Below, piece after piece: positions 1 to 7,445 of a stretch of DNA of 64,000 nt. A program made the translations under genes and the position numbers. The notes beneath the pieces are model-generated. The model saw only the letters and a program-made list of their open reading frames with translations. It was not told the origin of the DNA and searched no databases. Source of the DNA: Aequorivita sinensis (GTDB lineage: Bacteria; Bacteroidota; Bacteroidia; Flavobacteriales; Flavobacteriaceae); assembly GCF_006346335.1 (NCBI RefSeq), contig NZ_VDMC01000002.1, positions 248,001-312,000 on the forward strand, read 5' to 3'. How positions within the stretch are numbered: the stretch's first letter is position 1; each line of letters opens with the position of its first letter.

Positions 1-1244
1 GTTACGTTGCTTTTAGTTTTGTTGTATTGATAATACCTAGCGGTCATTATTTGATGTTGCCCGACATCGGTAACTACTATTGCTTCTCCGTTGGTAAGTT
101 CAGAAAGCATTTTAACTACTTCATCCATTTTCAATTCTTCTGAATGATCTTCTTTTGCACTTTCCTGAAGAGTTTCAACTTCTATTTTTTTAGCATCTCT
201 AAACTCTTGTAACCAAGAGGTATGTTGCTTTGCGTCAACTAAATCAATTAAAATTCTTAAGGCTTCCTTTGCATCGGAATGTACAGCCACATCCGCTTTA
301 ATTATTTTATTCAATTCGGCAGCATCGATGTCAATATGAACCACTTTTGCTTGATTGGCATACCTTGAAACATCACCAGTAACTCTGTCGTCGAAACGCA
401 TTCCGATAGCAACTAGCACATCGCATTCATTTGTTTTAATATTAGGAGCGTAATCTCCGTGCATTCCTAAAAATCCGACGTATTGCGGGTGGTTATTAGG
501 AAATGCTCCTAGCCCCAAAAGTGTTGATGCCACTGGAATTCCAGACTTTTCAGCAAACTCCAGCAACTCTTCTTCTGCATTAGAAAGCATTATACCTTGA
601 CCAATAAGTAAATAAGGTTTTTTGGCTTCATTTATTAATTTCGCGGCTTCTTCAACAACGGACTTATTTAACTTAGGTCTTGGATAATAACTACGGATAT
701 TTGTGCATTTTTTATAATCGAAGTCTGTTTCGCTAAACTGCGCATCCTTGGTTATATCTATTAATACAGGACCAGGACGGCCAGATTGAGCGATATAAAA
801 TGCTTTGGCAATTGCCTCAGGAATGTCTTCGGCTTTAGTTACTTGGCAATTCCATTTGGTTATTGGCATAGAAATACCCACTACATCAGTTTCTTGAAAA
901 GCATCCGTTCCCAAAAGATGTGAAGCCACTTGTCCTGTAATACAAACCAAAGGAGTTGAGTCTATCATTGCATCGGCTAAACCTGTGATTAAATTGGTAG
1001 CTCCAGGTCCAGAAGTTGCGAAAACCACACCTGTTTTCCCTGAAGTTCTCGCGTATCCTTGTGCTGCGTGAATCGCGCCTTGTTCGTGACGCACTAAAAT
1101 ATGATTCACTGTACTTTCATAATCATACAAAGCATCATATATCGGCATTATGGCTCCTCCTGGATAACCGAAAATTGTATCAACTTGCTCGACTAATAAC
1201 GATTCTACTACAGCCTGCGCACCTGTTAATTTTGTTAAGTTCAT
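1..1244 (-). CDS. ilvB: acetolactate synthase large subunit, cut by left edge
   Basis: Catalytic subunit of acetohydroxyacid synthase, the first common step of Val/Leu/Ile synthesis (pyruvate + pyruvate or 2-oxobutyrate), a cytoplasmic ThDP/FAD enzyme. The reverse-strand frame opens MNLTKLTGAQAVVESLL, followed by FGYPGGAIMPIYDALY and RHEQGAIHAAQGYART; Glu54 in HEQGA is the ThDP-activating residue of the family. About 414 codons are visible and the frame is still open at base 1, so roughly the last quarter of a normal protein of about 570 residues lies outside. It starts 20 bases after ilvD ends, as the third gene of ilvE-ilvD-ilvB, so it should share the leader control upstream of ilvE. ilvN and ilvC would be expected beyond the edge (inference). 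Confidence 0.93.
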   Translation of the reverse strand, partial: MNLTKLTGAQAVVESLLVEQVDTIFGYPGGAIMPIYDALYDYESTVNHILVRHEQGAIHAAQGYARTSGKTGVVFATSGPGATNLITGLADAMIDSTPLVCITGQVASHLLGTDAFQETDVVGISMPITKWNCQVTKAEDIPEAIAKAFYIAQSGRPGPVLIDITKDAQFSETDFDYKKCTNIRSYYPRPKLNKSVVEEAAKLINEAKKPYLLIGQGIMLSNAEEELLEFAEKSGIPVASTLLGLGAFPNNHPQYVGFLGMHGDYAPNIKTNECDVLVAIGMRFDDRVTGDVSRYANQAKVVHIDIDAAELNKIIKADVAVHSDAKEALRILIDLVDAKQHTSWLQEFRDAKKIEVETLQESAKEDHSEELKMDEVVKMLSELTNGEAIVVTDVGQHQIMTARYYQYNKTKSNV

Positions 1245-1264
1245 TTTCCTTTTTTAAGTAATTA

Positions 1265-2938
1265 TTAATCCGTTACACATCCTGTTGAAGCACATGAAAC
1301 ACATTTGGCATATTTGTATAAAACTCCTTTAGTTGCTTTGAGGTTTGGACGTTTCCATTCTTCCTTTCGTTTGGATAACTCCTCTTCACTTACTTTTAAA
1401 TGAAGTGTATTATTTTTTGTATCAATAGTGATAGAGTCTCCATCCTTTACCAAAGCAATAGTTCCTCCGTCATAGGCTTCAGGGGTTATATGGCCAACTA
1501 CAAATCCATGTGTGCCCCCTGAAAATCTTCCATCGGTAATTAATGCCACATCTTTTCCTAATCCTGCACCCATAATAGCGGAAGTTGGTTTTAACATCTC
1601 TGGCATACCAGGACCACCTTTTGGTCCGCAAAAACGGATTACTACTACATTGCCAGTTTTTACTTCTCGCGTTTTTATACCTGTAATAGCTGCATATTCA
1701 TCGTCATAAACTTTGGCTGTACCTTCAAAATAACTCCCTTCATTCCCGCTGATTTTTGCCACTGATCCTTTTGAAGCGAGATTTCCGAAAAGAATTTGTA
1801 AGTGTCCCGTAGGTTTTAATGGATTATTTAAGGAATGAAAAACATCCTGACCTACAGTTAAATTTGAGACATCTGCTAAGTTTTCAGCAACTGTTTTTCC
1901 TGTAACCGTCAAGCAATCGCCGTGTAGTAAATTATTTTCCAATAAATATTTCATCACCGCTGGAACTCCGCCAACTGCGTGTAAATCCTCCATTAAATAT
2001 TTCCCACTTGGTTTTAAATCGGCTAAAACTGGAACTTTATCACTTATTCTCTGAAAATCAGTTAAGGTTAGTTCGATATCTACTGAATGTGCCATAGCTA
2101 CCAAATGAAGAACTGCATTGGTAGATCCGCCGAGCACAGTAACCATTGTTATTGCATTTTCGAATGCATTTTTGGTCATTATGTCCTTTGGTTTGATGTC
2201 CTTTTCTAGTAAAATTCTAATTGCTTTTCCCGCGTCTAAGCACTCTTGGTTTTTTTCTACACTTAAAGCAGGGTTGGATGAACTATAGGGCAAACTCATT
2301 CCCAAAGCTTCGATAGCCGAAGCCATAGTATTGGCAGTGTACATCCCGCCACATGCACCAGCTCCTGGACAAGCATTTTGTATTACACCTTTAAAATCTT
2401 CTGGCGTTATGGTGTTATTGAATTTCTTTCCTAATGCTTCAAATGCTGAAACTATATTTAAAGATTCGCCCTTCCATTTCCCTGAATGAATACTTCCGCC
2501 ATAAATCATTATAGATGGACGATTCAACCTTCCCATTGCCATAACAGAACCTGGCATATTTTTATCACAACCTACAACAGCTAAGACTGCGTCGTACCAT
2601 TGTGCACTCACCACAGTTTCTATTGAATCTGCTATAACATCTCGTGAAACCAAAGAGAATCGCATTCCGTCTGTCCCGTTTGAAATTCCATCACTTACGC
2701 CAATAGTATTGAAAATCAAACCGACTAAATTCTCTGCTTTAACTCCAAATTTCACGGCTTTTGCAAGATCGTTTAGATGCATATTGCAAGTATTACCCTC
2801 ATAACCAGTACTTACAATCCCTACTTGAGCTTTTTGCATATCTTCCTCAGTAAGTCCGATACCGTAGAGCATCGCTTGTGCAGCAGGTTGCGACTCGTCT
2901 TGCGTTATGGTTTTGCTGTATTTGTTAAGTGATTTCAT
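1265..2938 (-). CDS. ilvD: dihydroxy-acid dehydratase
   Basis: Iron-sulfur enzyme that dehydrates 2,3-dihydroxy-isovalerate and 2,3-dihydroxy-3-methylvalerate to the keto acids of Val and Ile. At 557 residues it has the usual length. Family cysteine motifs are present: GNTCNMHL (Cys51), [10 protein letters not shown] and [19 protein letters not shown]. The C-terminal [13 protein letters not shown] and [19 protein letters not shown] signatures follow. Its ATG shares one base with the ilvE stop (TAATG), which indicates translational coupling, and ilvB starts 20 bases further on. The gene order ilvE-ilvD-ilvB puts it in the transcript preceded by three Ile-rich leader peptides. Confidence 0.97.
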   Translation of the reverse strand: MKSLNKYSKTITQDESQPAAQAMLYGIGLTEEDMQKAQVGIVSTGYEGNTCNMHLNDLAKAVKFGVKAENLVGLIFNTIGVSDGISNGTDGMRFSLVSRDVIADSIETVVSAQWYDAVLAVVGCDKNMPGSVMAMGRLNRPSIMIYGGSIHSGKWKGESLNIVSAFEALGKKFNNTITPEDFKGVIQNACPGAGACGGMYTANTMASAIEALGMSLPYSSSNPALSVEKNQECLDAGKAIRILLEKDIKPKDIMTKNAFENAITMVTVLGGSTNAVLHLVAMAHSVDIELTLTDFQRISDKVPVLADLKPSGKYLMEDLHAVGGVPAVMKYLLENNLLHGDCLTVTGKTVAENLADVSNLTVGQDVFHSLNNPLKPTGHLQILFGNLASKGSVAKISGNEGSYFEGTAKVYDDEYAAITGIKTREVKTGNVVVIRFCGPKGGPGMPEMLKPTSAIMGAGLGKDVALITDGRFSGGTHGFVVGHITPEAYDGGTIALVKDGDSITIDTKNNTLHLKVSEEELSKRKEEWKRPNLKATKGVLYKYAKCVSCASTGCVTD

Positions 2939-3828
2939 TAGTAAACTGAACTTAAAGTTTTATGAGATTTCCTTACCAATTTTGAATAGGCTTCTTGTAT
3001 TTTTTTGCCTAGTGAATCATTCCAATTCAGTGGAAATTCTCTCTCATCAACCGAAGCAATTCCTATTACTTCAGCTGCTGTTCCACAATAAAAAGCACTA
3101 TCTGCTTCAGCTAATACTTCAGGAGTATAGAGGCCTAATTTTACTTCCATTCCTAGTTTTTCTGCTAATTCCAATACGGTTGCACGTGTAATTCCTGGAA
3201 GAATATTTCCTAATTGAGGGGTGTATAACACACCATTTTTTTCGAAGAATAAATTTGCTCCTGGTCCTTCAGCTAAGTAACCATCGCTATCTAATAATAA
3301 TGCTTCATCAAAACCTTTGTCTTTTGCTTCGTTGGTTGCAAGAATTGAGTTTACGTAATGTCCGCAAACTTTAGCATCAATTTTTATAGATTGTGGATGA
3401 GGACGACAATAAGAAGATACTGTTAAACGCAATTGTTTATCTCCTAAATAAGCGCCCCACTCCCAAGCGCAGATCACAACTGAAACTTTATTAGGTCTAG
3501 AGAGTGACATATTTGGATCACAAAAAACTAATGGTCGAACATAAGCATCAGTTAAATTATTTTTTTCTAATAATTCATAAGTGGCATCTATTAAATCTTG
3601 AACTTCATAATTAAAAGGAATATTGATTAGTTCTGCTGAATTTTTTAATCGGTCATAATGCTCTTTTGCTTTGAAAATACTTGTGCCATCTGTTGTGGCA
3701 TATGCACGAATACCTTCAAAAACACCATAACCATAGTGCATTGTTTGACTGTATAAGTCGGTTGAAGCTTCATTGGCTCTTACGAATTGTCCATCGAGAT
3801 AAATAACTGTGTTTTCGTTGTAATACAT
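2938..3828 (-). CDS. ilvE: branched-chain amino acid aminotransferase
   Basis: Fold-type IV PLP transaminase that interconverts Val, Leu and Ile with their 2-keto acids. At 296 residues it is full length. Visible family features are [12 protein letters not shown] near residues 33-43, the PLP lysine in [11 protein letters not shown] (Lys153), [16 protein letters not shown] and the phosphate-binding GTAAEV near the C-terminus. It is the first structural gene of the operon. Its ATG at 3828 lies about 32 bases after the T-run of the last of three tandem terminators, so expression should depend on read-through of all three. The stop overlaps the ilvD start by one base. Confidence 0.96.
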   Translation of the reverse strand: MYYNENTVIYLDGQFVRANEASTDLYSQTMHYGYGVFEGIRAYATTDGTSIFKAKEHYDRLKNSAELINIPFNYEVQDLIDATYELLEKNNLTDAYVRPLVFCDPNMSLSRPNKVSVVICAWEWGAYLGDKQLRLTVSSYCRPHPQSIKIDAKVCGHYVNSILATNEAKDKGFDEALLLDSDGYLAEGPGANLFFEKNGVLYTPQLGNILPGITRATVLELAEKLGMEVKLGLYTPEVLAEADSAFYCGTAAEVIGIASVDEREFPLNWNDSLGKKIQEAYSKLVRKSHKTLSSVY

Positions 3829-3859
3829 TTTATATGATTTTTGTTTTTAATTTTTGGAG

Positions 3860-3897
3860 AAAAAAAAAGCCTTTCTCAAAGTGAATGAGAAAGGCTT
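3860..3897 (-). terminator. ilv attenuator 1 terminator (ilvE-proximal)
   Basis: Inverted repeat with a 12-bp stem (3867-3878 with 3886-3897) and a 7-base loop, followed on the minus strand by seven Ts. It sits between leader peptide 1 and ilvE, so it is an intrinsic terminator inside the leader transcript. Its 5' arm (AGCCTTTCTCATTC) can pair instead with 3913-3926 (GAGTGAGTCTGGCT), which overlaps the leader stop codon, giving a plausible antiterminator. Confidence 0.9.
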
Positions 3898-3920
3898 AAA
3901 ATTGGATATACCAGCCAGAC

Positions 3921-3977
3921 TCACTCAAGGGAGCGAATAATAATGCTGATAATAATAATGTTAGTGTATTTTTTCAT
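3921..3977 (-). CDS. ilv leader peptide 1 (Ile-rich)
   Basis: An 18-codon reading frame, MKKYTNIIIISIIIRSLE, with seven Ile codons in eight positions, ending at TGA just before the attenuator 1 hairpin. Role inferred by analogy with E. coli ilv/his/trp leaders: scarcity of charged tRNA-Ile stalls the ribosome in the Ile run and leaves the sequence around the stop codon free to form the antiterminator, whereas a ribosome at the stop covers it and lets the terminator form. The peptide itself probably has no function after translation. It has no Shine-Dalgarno sequence, which is normal for the phylum. Confidence 0.85.
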   Translation of the reverse strand: MKKYTNIIIISIIIRSLE

Positions 3978-3998
3978 GATTCGAATTTGTGTTAAATT

Positions 3999-4032
3999 AA
4001 AAAAGCCTTTCTCAACCGAATGAGAAAGGCTT
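3999..4032 (-). terminator. ilv attenuator 2 terminator
   Basis: A 12-bp stem (4003-4014 with 4021-4032) with the same arms as attenuator 1 and a 6-base loop, then a short T-run on the minus strand. It lies between leader peptide 2 and leader peptide 1. The 14 bases at 4048-4061 (GAGTGAGTCAGGCT, minus strand) can pair with the terminator 5' arm at 12 of 14 positions, counting one G-T, to form an antiterminator. Confidence 0.87.
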
Positions 4033-4055
4033 AAAATTGGATATACCAGCCTGAC

Positions 4056-4112
4056 TCACTCGAAGGAGCGAATAATAATGCTGATAATAATAATGTTTGT
4101 ATTTGTTGTCAT
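4056..4112 (-). CDS. ilv leader peptide 2 (Ile-rich)
   Basis: An 18-codon frame, MTTNTNIIIISIIIRSFE, nearly identical to leader peptide 1 in its IIIISIIIRS core but different at the N-terminus and with Phe for Leu at position 17. It is followed by its own antiterminator and terminator. It is best explained as one unit of a tandem duplication of the attenuator cassette. The Ile-dependent role is inferred from codon content and position. Confidence 0.85.
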   Translation of the reverse strand: MTTNTNIIIISIIIRSFE

Positions 4113-4130
4113 TTAGTAATCTTAGTAATA

Positions 4131-4163
4131 AAAAAAGCCTCCTGATTTCTCGGGAGGCTTTTT
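4131..4163 (-). terminator. ilv attenuator 3 terminator (promoter-proximal)
   Basis: A stem of up to 11 bp, core AGCCTCC/GGAGGCT (4136-4142 with 4153-4159) flanked by A and T runs, with an intrinsic-terminator T-tract on the minus strand. The sequence is unrelated to terminators 1 and 2. The end of leader peptide 3 (GGGAAGGTT, minus strand) can pair with its 5' arm AGCCTCCC with one bulged A, giving a candidate antiterminator. Confidence 0.87.
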
Positions 4164-4181
4164 AAATATATTGAGTATATA

Positions 4182-4256
4182 CTATAACCTTCCCATTGCA
4201 GATGTGATAATCACATTTACAATAATAATAGAAGAAATAATATTTAGATTGTTCAT
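4182..4256 (-). CDS. ilv leader peptide 3 (Ile/Val/Leu)
   Basis: A 24-residue frame beginning MNNLNIISSIIIVNVIITS and ending AMGRL-stop. It holds seven Ile, two Val and two Leu codons, so this first attenuator could sense all three branched-chain amino acids, unlike the Ile-only leaders 1 and 2. It starts about 14 bases after the predicted transcription start. Its last codons (ATG GGA AGG TTA) supply the antiterminator arm, so a ribosome stalled at Ile16/17 would leave that arm free and one at the TAG would cover it. Confidence 0.83.
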   Translation of the reverse strand: MNNLNIISSIIIVNVIITSAMGRL

Positions 4257-4276
4257 AGTTTCTTTTAATTGCGTGA

Positions 4277-4307
4277 CAAATGTAGATAAATATTTTAGTT
4301 CTCAAAA
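4277..4307 (-). promoter_or_regulatory. ilv leader promoter
   Basis: On the minus strand, TTTTG (4303-4307), an 18-base spacer and TACATTTG (4277-4284), a close match to the Bacteroidota consensus TTTG-N19-21-TAnnTTTG. Transcription would start near 4270, just ahead of leader peptide 3. This would be the promoter for the whole leader region and ilvEDB. Confidence 0.7.
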
Positions 4308-4372
4308 TTTATTTTTTTAAAAAACATTTTTTGAACCTTAAAAGACAAGTATTTAAAAATGTTTCAAACAAA

Positions 4373-4402
4373 AAAAGGAGACCATATAAATGATCTCCTT
4401 TT
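4373..4402 (-). terminator. terminator of cold-shock gene
   Basis: A 9-bp stem AAAAGGAGA/TCTCCTTTT (4394-4402 with 4373-4381) followed by Ts on the minus strand, about 40 bases after the cold-shock protein stop. It also separates this gene from the ilv promoter downstream. Confidence 0.8.
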
Positions 4403-4442
4403 GTACTTTTACTATTCTATCTGTTAAGACAGTATATAAAAT

Positions 4443-4634
4443 TTAGTCTAAAACTTCTACGTTAATAGCGTTTAAACCTTTTCTTCCTTCTTGTGTATCA
4501 AAAGAAACTTTATCGTTTTCTCTAATTTCGTGAGTTAAACCTGAATTGTGAACGAAAATTTCTTCACCTGATTCTAATGTAATAAATCCGAATCCTTTAA
4601 TCTCGTCGAAAAATTTTACTGTACCTTCTTGCAT
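4443..4634 (-). CDS. cold-shock domain protein (CspA family)
   Basis: A 63-residue single-domain nucleic-acid chaperone. RNP1 is visible as KGFGFITL and RNP2 as EIFVHNSGL; the start MQEGTVKFFDEIKGFGFI matches the family (usually MxxGTVKFFNxxKGFGFI), with Asp-Glu where Asn-xx is common. Family members bind single-stranded RNA/DNA and melt RNA structure, often after cold shock. The gene is monocistronic, with a terminator after it and a long AT-rich 5' leader of about 195 bases, as is common for cspA-type genes. Confidence 0.92.
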   Translation of the reverse strand: MQEGTVKFFDEIKGFGFITLESGEEIFVHNSGLTHEIRENDKVSFDTQEGRKGLNAINVEVLD

Positions 4635-4836
4635 TTTAATTTAATTTTAAATTGTTATTAATTTTTACAATAAACATCCTGTATAAAACTTGCGTTAACT
4701 AAAATGCACTCTGCACTTTGGATAAGTAAACACTATTAAAAAGTAATTGTAAAAATTTAATTGGAAAGAAGAGTAAAAACTCGAAATATACTAATTGCAC
4801 TAAATACTAAAACTATGTAGGTGTTTTATTGAGCTG

Positions 4837-4844
4837 CAAATATA
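4837..4844 (-). promoter_or_regulatory. -7 element of cold-shock gene promoter, long 5' UTR follows
   Basis: TATATTTG on the minus strand matches TAnnTTTG exactly; I see no good -33 element. A start near 4830 gives an untranslated leader of about 195 bases before the ATG at 4634. The rest of the gap 4635-4889 shows no reading frame. Confidence 0.5.
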
Positions 4845-4889
4845 CATCCCTTTTCCACACTCACCTAATTATTTATCAATTATATTTAT

Positions 4890-5960
4890 TTATTTTGATT
4901 TAGTTAAATTATATTTCTCTTTATAATATGCTAAAATTGGAGGAAAAGGTCCAAATTTATGTTGCTCTGGAGAAAAATCATCGGCCCATGGTCCATAAGG
5001 TGTAGATACTGGTTTTAGCTTTACATCAGGGAAATCATTTTCTTTATTACTCTTAGCTGGTCGGGGCTTACTATTTATGTACCCAGCAACATGATAAGCT
5101 TCTTTATCACTTAGTTTTGGATTATCTCTTGAAGCTTCTTCAAAAGGCATATTGGCCTTTATAAAACCTGCCGCGGTTAATACACGATGCATTCCTGCTC
5201 CATCGTTATAACTATCATCACCCCACAATGGAGGGAATTCATAACCCAAACTAAAATCAGCTTTTTTCACTCCTTGCCCATCCTCTTGATGACAAACCAT
5301 GCATTGCTTATTGTAAATTTCCTTTCCGTATTCTAAGTCAACGGCTTCATTTGGAATTTCAATTGTAGTATAACCTTTGTAATCATCCATTATATCTTTA
5401 GGCATTCCCTCTCCAAGCCAATCCATATAGGCAACCATTGCTTTCATTTCTCGTGTTTCTTTATCTAACTTTTTACCATTCATACTACGCTCGAAGCATC
5501 CATTAATTCTATCTTCAATAGTTCCAACCGCGTTAGACCGACCACGAAAAGTGGGGTAACGACTAGTAACTCCAGCCCATGATGCAGATCCAGCTTGGTT
5601 CCCCGATTGTAAGTGACAACTTGTACAAGAAAGATTATTACCTGAAATTCTCATCGCAATATCTTCAGCTTGCGGTCCTAAATACTTTTGAGTTTCTGAT
5701 AAGAGTTGATATCCATATTGTATTTCTTTAGAAATAAATCCAAGTGCCATCTCCTTTTCTACATCCTTAGGTTGCCATTTTGATTCTTCATCAGTTAAAA
5801 TTGAGAAAACCTCTGGTTTATTAACGTATACTAATATTCCTGTAAATACTAATAAAATAGATACGATAAAGAATAAAAGAGATTTAGAGAGCTTGCCTAT
5901 CTGTCGCTTTATTTCTTTCCTTTTTAATTTATGTTTAATATAATTAGTCGTTTTTTTCAA
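4890..5960 (-). CDS. TsdA-like diheme c-type cytochrome, membrane-anchored
   Basis: Has 356 residues: a basic cytoplasmic N-terminus, one membrane helix (about 28-47), then two cytochrome c domains with CTSCH (112-116) and CMVCH (220-224). Between them GTIEDRINGCFERSMNGK (146-163) matches the thiosulfate dehydrogenase TsdA family, where the Cys of CFERSMNG is the unusual axial ligand of heme 1 (here Cys155). TsdA interconverts thiosulfate and tetrathionate in the periplasm. The anchor in place of a cleaved signal would hold it on the outer face of the inner membrane. No sox or tetrathionate genes are adjacent, so electron partner and direction are unknown. The function call rests on motif resemblance only. 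Confidence 0.75.
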   Translation of the reverse strand: MKKTTNYIKHKLKRKEIKRQIGKLSKSLLFFIVSILLVFTGILVYVNKPEVFSILTDEESKWQPKDVEKEMALGFISKEIQYGYQLLSETQKYLGPQAEDIAMRISGNNLSCTSCHLQSGNQAGSASWAGVTSRYPTFRGRSNAVGTIEDRINGCFERSMNGKKLDKETREMKAMVAYMDWLGEGMPKDIMDDYKGYTTIEIPNEAVDLEYGKEIYNKQCMVCHQEDGQGVKKADFSLGYEFPPLWGDDSYNDGAGMHRVLTAAGFIKANMPFEEASRDNPKLSDKEAYHVAGYINSKPRPAKSNKENDFPDVKLKPVSTPYGPWADDFSPEQHKFGPFPPILAYYKEKYNLTKSK

Positions 5961-6030
5961 AAGGTTAGATTTAGAGTTTAGTGATAATCTGCTATGGTAA
6001 TGTTTTACTTAATTTTAAAATGAATTGAGA

Positions 6031-6489
6031 TTAATTCTCGCTTAGAGCTATTATCTTAAAGTTTAATTTATCATCTTCTAACAAGGTGTATTCAAAAATA
6101 GCCTTTCCGTACACGTGACCATCTTCAAAATCTGCAATTATCCATTTGTCCCCTAAGAGTTGGATGTTATTATAGTGCATAGTCCCTCCTAATACTGCAT
6201 CCATTGGAATTAAATCTTTATTTTCTCTAAGCGCCTGTTTAATATGTTTTCCAGGATCCTCTACCCCTAGTTCTAAAAGTTTTCTCGAATCCGTTTCTGG
6301 ATAATACCACTGTGGAGAATCAGTATTTTCAGTAACAGCTATTTTTGCTGTAAGAACTTCTGTTAATGAGTCATTTTGAATCTGTAAACTGTCAATTCGA
6401 TTTTGTAAAATCGAATCAGAGCTTCTATAATTATTACAAGCTATTAGAGTTAGTAGCAGAAATGATAAAACTATTATTTTCGCCTTCAT
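6031..6489 (-). CDS. lipoprotein of unknown function
   Basis: A 152-residue protein with a typical SPII signal ending LLTLIACNN, so Cys18 would be lipidated. A short heptad-like segment follows (ILQNRIDSLQIQNDSLTEVL, residues 28-47), suggesting a small coiled coil, then a mixed alpha/beta region I do not recognise. It lies 70 bases upstream of the TsdA-like gene on the same strand, so co-transcription is possible. No enzymatic motif is visible. Confidence 0.7.
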   Translation of the reverse strand: MKAKIIVLSFLLLTLIACNNYRSSDSILQNRIDSLQIQNDSLTEVLTAKIAVTENTDSPQWYYPETDSRKLLELGVEDPGKHIKQALRENKDLIPMDAVLGGTMHYNNIQLLGDKWIIADFEDGHVYGKAIFEYTLLEDDKLNFKIIALSEN

Positions 6490-6878
6490 TACTTCATATA
6501 TGATTGATTTGTCAAAAAAGATTAAACCTTATATCAAAAGAAACCTTTATTGATTTCGAACTAATTTACAAGGAATTAAACTATCAAAGTGATTCTTTTA
6601 AAAAGTTTTAACAAAAGAATTAACTAACTCACTATTCCAAAAAATATGCAATCTTGATGACAGTGTTTACAGTTAAGTTGAATAAAACTTTTAAATAAAT
6701 TGTGAATTAGTAATGTGACAAATAATTAAGATTGGGGTTTATACTTGCAATGAATGGTTGGATAACCTTACCGATAATCCTATTAAACTAACGATTCATT
6801 TAAGTATTTATTCACCTAAAGAAGGATGTATAAATATAAAATTCTAAAAGCTATTAATTAATATCAAAATAGTTATAA
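6490..6878. other. intergenic, nothing recognised
   Basis: AT-rich gap between two minus-strand genes. I see no convincing reading frame, hairpin with T-run or promoter pair. A 13-codon plus-strand frame at about 6750 (MNGWITLPIILLN) has no downstream gene to control. Confidence 0.4.
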
Positions 6879-7175
6879 CTACATAAAAATCAATAGGGTT
6901 ATTCCTAGTATTAAAATAATATTTGTTATCAAAAATGAAATCAAATAAAGTTCCAATTTATCATCCTTAATCCATTTTAAAACAAGTAAAATTACACTTG
7001 TAATTCCCGTCATAAATGAGATGGTTATAAATGTTGTTAGTAAGTTGATTTCTCTATAAGTATCAGTTAAAAAATGATTACCACGAAGTCTAAAATCTAA
7101 AAGTAAATTCAAAGTGATTATTAATACAAATAATGTAAGTAGGTGAAAGAGGGTTTTAAGGATTTTTACTGGCAA
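6879..7175 (-). CDS. small membrane protein, unknown
   Basis: 98 residues with three hydrophobic segments (about 8-27, 46-67 and 76-97) separated by short charged loops (DFRLRGNHFLTDTYRE and KWIKDDKLE). It has no recognised family motif. The membrane topology and normal codon use make it a credible gene, but no neighbour informs its role. Confidence 0.5.
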   Translation of the reverse strand: MPVKILKTLFHLLTLFVLIITLNLLLDFRLRGNHFLTDTYREINLLTTFITISFMTGITSVILLVLKWIKDDKLELYLISFLITNIILILGITLLIFM

Positions 7176-7418
7176 TATGTGTGAATTTATTTAATATTAC
7201 TTTCTAAATATAGCATTTTAATTTTTTAGATTTCTAATTTATTTTTTAAGAAAATCCTGAGGTTTTCATGGGTATAAAAAGAATTCAATAAACACTTAAT
7301 TTACCTTATATTGAATTAATAGATTAAGAAACACCCTCACTTCGCACTCATTATCAACAAGTAGAGATTATAATGAACAATGATGTACTCTGTTCTATTT
7401 ATATCGGTTCTAAATTAT

Positions 7419-7426
7419 TATATTTG
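7419..7426 (+). promoter_or_regulatory. -7 element before the iron ABC operon
   Basis: TATATTTG, an exact TAnnTTTG match. Transcription would start near 7432, which excludes the upstream Met at 7380 and supports the lipoprotein start at 7446. I see no clear -33 element and no convincing Fur box. Confidence 0.5.
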
Positions 7427-7445
7427 CACTTCGAAAAAAAATTCT

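Larger units (their letters stand above)
3867..4097 (-). repeat. tandem duplication of the ilv attenuator cassette
   Basis: Blocks 3867-3963 and 4003-4097 align along their length with about nine in ten bases identical and one single-base gap. Each holds the Ile-rich core of a leader peptide, the antiterminator arm, the spacer and the terminator stem. Differences fall in the hairpin loop, one antiterminator position (T versus A, which improves pairing in the distal copy) and codon 17 of the peptide. Stem arms and the IIIISIII codons are identical. Confidence 0.85.

Noticed and set aside
1016-1261. Plus-strand frames antisense to ilvB and to other long genes
   Set aside because: They are shadows of clearly conserved minus-strand coding sequences, with no family resemblance or promoter.
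6750-6795. Short plus-strand frame MNGWITLPIILLN, possibly a leader peptide
   Set aside because: Not rich in one amino acid, no terminator after it and no downstream plus-strand gene to regulate.
7380-7445. 22-codon upstream extension of the iron-binding protein
   Set aside because: Lies before the predicted transcription start and hides the lipoprotein signal that begins at 7446.
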